Shown in pieces: positions 39,147 to 41,780 of a stretch of DNA of 41,780 bases. Within the stretch, counting starts at the first letter, position 1. The number at the start of each line of letters is the position of its first letter. The notes below the pieces were generated by a model. The model had not been told where the DNA came from. It ran no database searches and worked only from the letters and a program-made list of their open reading frames with translations. Source of the DNA: Fibrobacterota bacterium (lineage in GTDB: Bacteria > Fibrobacterota > Fibrobacteria > UBA5070); NCBI GenBank assembly GCA_029557215.1, contig JAKPQQ010000101.1, positions 1-41,780 of the forward strand, read 5' to 3'. Made by a program: the position numbers and the translations under genes.

Positions 39147-39228
39147 TGCGGTCGGGGAGATTTGAACTCCCACGGGTCGCCCCACTACCACCTCAAAGTA
39201 GCGTGTCTACCAATTCCACCACGACCGC
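39147..39228 (-). tRNA. tRNA-Leu (GAG)
   Basis: Acceptor GCGGTCG/CGACCGC, D-loop AATTGGTAGAC, anticodon stem CTACT/GGTAG with loop TTGAGGT (anticodon GAG), a long class II variable arm (GGG-CGA-CCC) and T arm GGGAG-TTCAAAT-CTCCC. CCA is not encoded. It starts 19 bp after secG on the same strand. Confidence 0.97.
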
Positions 39229-39247
39229 GAAATGTCTATCCGAGTCC

Positions 39248-39643
39248 TTATTGACCCGGCGCTTGAGGAACGCCTGGGACTCCGGGAATGCCACCCGGAA
39301 CGATGGGACCCTGAGGAGCTCCCATATCGCGAAGGACCTTCGCCGCACCTTCCGTCTGGATGGCTTGCTTGACCGCCGACCCGCCGGACTGCTGTCCGAC
39401 ATGAAGACGGGAAACCATCAGATTGATGCTGAACACCACCACGATCAAACCCACAGCCCACCATTTGGTCAGCTTGGATACGAACGTATTGGCACCAGCG
39501 CTGGTGAACGCTTGGCTTCCGCCTCCACCGCCGAGCGCGCCGGAAAGGCCGCCGGCTTTGTCGTTCTGCACCAGGACGAGGCCGATGAGGACCACGCACC
39601 CGAATACGTGAACGAGAATCAAAGTCCAGAAAAGGAAGTTCAT
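39248..39643 (-). CDS. secG: Preprotein translocase subunit SecG
   Basis: 131 residues. Two membrane helices with the conserved loop: LFWTLILVHVFGCVVLIGLV, LVQNDKAGGLSGALGGGG, then SQAFTSAGANTFVSKLTKWW and a second helix VGLIVVVFSINLMVS. A Gly/Pro/Val-rich C-terminal tail (PQGPIVPGGIPGVPGVPQAP) is longer than in many SecG proteins. SecG assists SecYEG-mediated export by supporting the SecA cycle. A good promoter lies 10 nt before the ATG and no Shine-Dalgarno is present. tRNA-Leu(GAG) follows in the same transcript. Confidence 0.96.
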   Translation of the reverse strand: MNFLFWTLILVHVFGCVVLIGLVLVQNDKAGGLSGALGGGGGSQAFTSAGANTFVSKLTKWWAVGLIVVVFSINLMVSRLHVGQQSGGSAVKQAIQTEGAAKVLRDMGAPQGPIVPGGIPGVPGVPQAPGQ

Positions 39644-39653
39644 TGGGTCAGGA

Positions 39654-39682
39654 AAAATAGAGTGTCGGTTTTTCTATGACAA
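39654..39682 (-). promoter_or_regulatory. Promoter of secG and tRNA-Leu
   Basis: On the minus strand TTGTCA (39677-39682) and TATTTT (39654-39659) are 17 bp apart. The -10 box ends 10 nt before the secG ATG, so the message should have almost no 5' UTR. The -35 box overlaps the end of ribD. Confidence 0.75.
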
Positions 39683-40765
39683 GGGGGGAATTGGAATAAG
39701 TCGATTCGGTTGTCGCCAAAACCGGCCTTGATCGGGGCCCAAGGTACGCGATGCCTGTGGAGTTTCTTTGGGGAGCAGGTGTCGCGGGTCGGCGGGCACC
39801 CCGCCGGCAAGCGGTGCGTCGGAGCGCAACACCCACAAATCGTCCCAGATTTCCTTGGCGAGGATCGATTGGAGCAAGGTCGGACCGGGTTCCACCAACA
39901 GGTCGTGCATGCCCTGCTTGCCGCACCAGGCGACCAGTGCCGCCAGATCCACATGGTCGCCGTCCGCCGGGAGCCGAACCCAATCCACCGACGAAGGGAG
40001 CTTGGCCGGACGTTCCTGGATGCCGAAGGCTGTCGTCCGGGCGGAATTTGTCCAGATCTGCGCGGTGTCGGGCAATCCAGCCGACGGCCACAACACCAGG
40101 CGATGCGGCGAGCGCCCTGCCACATCGCGGACGGTGAGTTTCGGGTCGTCGACGAGCACCGTCCTGCCGCCCACCAGGATGGCGTCGGAGCGCGAACGCA
40201 GGGAGTGCACGAACCGACGCGACTCGGCGCCGGTGATGGCGGTGCGCTGGCCGGGCTTGGCGGCCACGTTTCCGTCGCTGGATACCGCGATCTTCACGGT
40301 GACCCTGGGGGTTCCGGTCGCCAAAAAACGTCCGAATCCGGCGTAGAAGTCGGGGACGCGATCTTCCAGCGGGCATTCGACCACCTTCATCCCGGCCTTG
40401 CGCAGGGCGTGGATGCCGCGTCCAGCCACATGGGGATTGGGGTCCGACGTCCCCACGATCACCGTCTCGATGCCCGACAGGATGGCGGCGGCGGCGCAAG
40501 GGGGGCTCTTCTTTCCGGGAAACGCCACGCAAGGCTCCAAGGTCACCACGAGCGTTCCGCCGCTCGCTTTGGATCCCGCAAGGTCGAGCGCCTTGCGCTC
40601 GGCATGGGGACGCCCATCCTTGGAGGTCGCCGCCTTCGCGACGGGTTTGCCCGCCTTGTCGAGCACGATGCACCCCACCGCGGGGTTGGGGAGGGTGGTG
40701 CCTCGGGCCTCCGTCGCCAAGGCGAAAGCATCTTCCATCCATTTCGACGCGATCTTCGGATCCAT
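39674..40765 (-). CDS. ribD: Bifunctional riboflavin biosynthesis deaminase/reductase RibD
   Basis: 363 residues, normal for the fused enzyme that deaminates and then reduces the pyrimidine intermediate of riboflavin synthesis. The deaminase domain shows RGTTLPNPAVGCIVLD, GRPHAERKAL (zinc His and catalytic Glu) and LEPCVAFPGKKSPPCAAAIL-type zinc cysteines (EPC and PPC). The reductase part has PRVTVKIAVSSDGNVAAKPG, RSDAILVGGRTVLVDDPKLT and LLVEPGPTLLQSIL. ATG 40765 begins the canonical domain; TATCGT lies 7 nt upstream and no Shine-Dalgarno is seen. Other rib genes are not adjacent. The secG promoter sits at its 3' end. Confidence 0.95.
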   Translation of the reverse strand: MDPKIASKWMEDAFALATEARGTTLPNPAVGCIVLDKAGKPVAKAATSKDGRPHAERKALDLAGSKASGGTLVVTLEPCVAFPGKKSPPCAAAAILSGIETVIVGTSDPNPHVAGRGIHALRKAGMKVVECPLEDRVPDFYAGFGRFLATGTPRVTVKIAVSSDGNVAAKPGQRTAITGAESRRFVHSLRSRSDAILVGGRTVLVDDPKLTVRDVAGRSPHRLVLWPSAGLPDTAQIWTNSARTTAFGIQERPAKLPSSVDWVRLPADGDHVDLAALVAWCGKQGMHDLLVEPGPTLLQSILAKEIWDDLWVLRSDAPLAGGVPADPRHLLPKETPQASRTLGPDQGRFWRQPNRLIPIPPLS

Positions 40766-40865
40766 GCGAGCAACGATACTCGATGAGTAGATTCCCCACC
40801 AGCGGGAATCGAGACGGATCCCGCGATCCGGGAGGGACGACTCTCCAAATGCGAAAGGTCGGAAA

Positions 40866-41765
40866 ATGACTGCGCCCATCGATGCCTTGACGGCCGCCTT
40901 CGCGAGCCACCCCCGCCGCTTCGAGGCGTTCCGATGGGTCTACCCGGTGTTGTCCCGCCGTTCGGGCGGTCTTTCGCTGGGGGTGAACATCAACCCCGAC
41001 GGCGTCTGCAATTTCGATTGTCCCTACTGCCAGGTCGACCGCCGCGGCCCGATCCCGTCGGGGCACGTGGATCCGCAGGGCGTGGGCGAGGAAGCCCGTG
41101 AACTGCTCGCCCGCATCGCCGCCACCGGGCTCGCCGAGACCTTCCCGGGGGTGGAACCGTCTGGACGGAAATTGTCTGACATCGCGCTGTCCGGCGACGG
41201 CGAACCCACGCTTCGCCGCGAATTCCCCGAGGTCTGCCGGATCCTGTGGAATCTTCGGGACGAATGGATCTCGGCCGGAGGGGATCCGTTCAAGCTGGTG
41301 CTCATCACCAACGCGACCATGTTGGATCGTCCGTGGGTGGTCGAAGGCTTGGGCGAGTTGTGCTCTCGAGGTGCCGGAGAGATCTGGGGCAAACTCGATG
41401 CCGGAACCGAAGAACACTACCAGCGGGTGAACGTGTCGCGCACGCCGCTCGCTCGCGTGGTGGCGAACCTCGGGGCGACCGCGGCGAAGTTTCCACTGCG
41501 CATCCAGACCTTGTTCTTCATCAAGGACGATCATGTGCCGGAACGCTCCGAAGTCGACGCGTGGCTTGATCGACTGGACGAGGTCTGCGCGGTGGGTCGG
41601 CCGATCGGGCTGCAACTGCACACGGTGGCCCGCAAGACCAGTCAACCCGGATGCCGCCCGATGCCGATCGATTGGCTGCAGGAGGTCGCGGCACGCGTCT
41701 TGGAACGCACCGGACTTCCGGTGGAATGCCACGGCGGCGTCGACAGCGGAGCGATCGGGGGATAG
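40866..41765 (+). CDS. Radical SAM domain protein
   Basis: 299 residues, complete within the window. The cluster motif is CNFDCPYC (CxxxCxxC), which binds a 4Fe-4S cluster and S-adenosylmethionine. Preceding it is LSRRSGGLSLGVNINPDGV; following are LSDIALSGDGEPTLRREFPE (SAM-binding GDGEPT loop) and LVLITNATMLDRPWVVEGL. The GEPT-type segment and N-terminus recall the group of wyosine/TYW1-like and 'radical SAM, Elp3-unlike' proteins with SGDGEPT loops, but I cannot fix the reaction. It is divergent from ribD, with a weak AAAGG upstream of its ATG. 15 bp of window remain after the stop. Confidence 0.88.
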   Translation: MTAPIDALTAAFASHPRRFEAFRWVYPVLSRRSGGLSLGVNINPDGVCNFDCPYCQVDRRGPIPSGHVDPQGVGEEARELLARIAATGLAETFPGVEPSGRKLSDIALSGDGEPTLRREFPEVCRILWNLRDEWISAGGDPFKLVLITNATMLDRPWVVEGLGELCSRGAGEIWGKLDAGTEEHYQRVNVSRTPLARVVANLGATAAKFPLRIQTLFFIKDDHVPERSEVDAWLDRLDEVCAVGRPIGLQLHTVARKTSQPGCRPMPIDWLQEVAARVLERTGLPVECHGGVDSGAIGG

Positions 41766-41780
41766 ACGCGCGGCGATCTC

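Noticed and set aside
39080..39679. A plus-strand ORF containing RSGRFELPRVAPLPP
   Set aside because: This is the antisense translation of tRNA-Leu running on through antisense secG; it is not a gene.
1..41780. CRISPR arrays, prophage or intact insertion sequences
   Set aside because: No regularly spaced direct repeats, integrase, phage structural or complete transposase genes were found.

Overview
This is a GC-rich (about two thirds G+C), gene-dense stretch of a Gram-negative bacterial chromosome. The Gram-negative call rests on lipoproteins with lipoboxes, predicted outer-membrane barrels, an autotransporter-type adhesin, a SurA/PrsA-like foldase and a System II (ResB/CcsA) cytochrome c maturation pair. 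CotH-kinase and lamin-tail surface lipoproteins, a fused SpmA-SpmB protein and FtsE suggest an FCB-type lineage such as Fibrobacterota. That placement is inference, because no rRNA or other phylogenetic marker lies in the window.

Layout. 1-2960 (-): the N-terminal 986 codons of a giant secreted adhesin that runs off the left edge. 3148-8481 (+): four genes joined by ATGA overlaps encode a TPR protein, a beta-propeller/LysM protein, a membrane diguanylate cyclase and an AMIN-like protein, which together look like an envelope-sensing c-di-GMP module. 8489-10566: a divergent pair of predicted outer-membrane proteins. 10608-12400 (-): a second membrane GGDEF protein overlaps a gene for a protein resembling the Pycsar-effector transmembrane domain (PycTM/DUF5706). 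12557-13846 (-): SpmA-SpmB fusion. 14070-15722 (+): an HMGL-type aldolase and a KDPG aldolase, separated by a terminator. 15726-17286 (-): the alanine aminotransferase gene alaA behind a long leader that holds a promoter, a three-stem RNA fold and a small ORF ending in a run of alanine codons. 17440-17967 (+): folK. 17968-18507: gene remnants.

18508-20013 (-): a compact UvrD-like helicase, divergent from ftsE (20076) and a YbjQ-domain protein. 21694-24717: an SH3-like exported protein, a PpiC-type foldase lipoprotein and an AI-2E-type transporter. 24888-27114 (+): ilvB and ilvN/H behind a strong leader hairpin. 27172-34058 (-): one seven-gene operon in the order CheX-like, resB, ccsA, barrel protein, hemB, alpha/beta hydrolase, lone receiver. 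It links heme synthesis to cytochrome c assembly. 34175-38419 (-): a lamin-tail lipoprotein and a CotH/lamin-tail lipoprotein. 38841-39643: tRNA-Phe, tRNA-Leu(GAG) and secG. 39674-41765: ribD and a divergent radical SAM protein.

Common themes are start/stop overlaps inside operons, cyclic-dinucleotide signalling (two GGDEF proteins, one next to a PycTM-like protein), envelope biogenesis, and many first genes that lack a Shine-Dalgarno sequence but carry a TANNNT hexamer 7-12 nt before the start codon. No CRISPR array, intact insertion sequence or prophage was seen.
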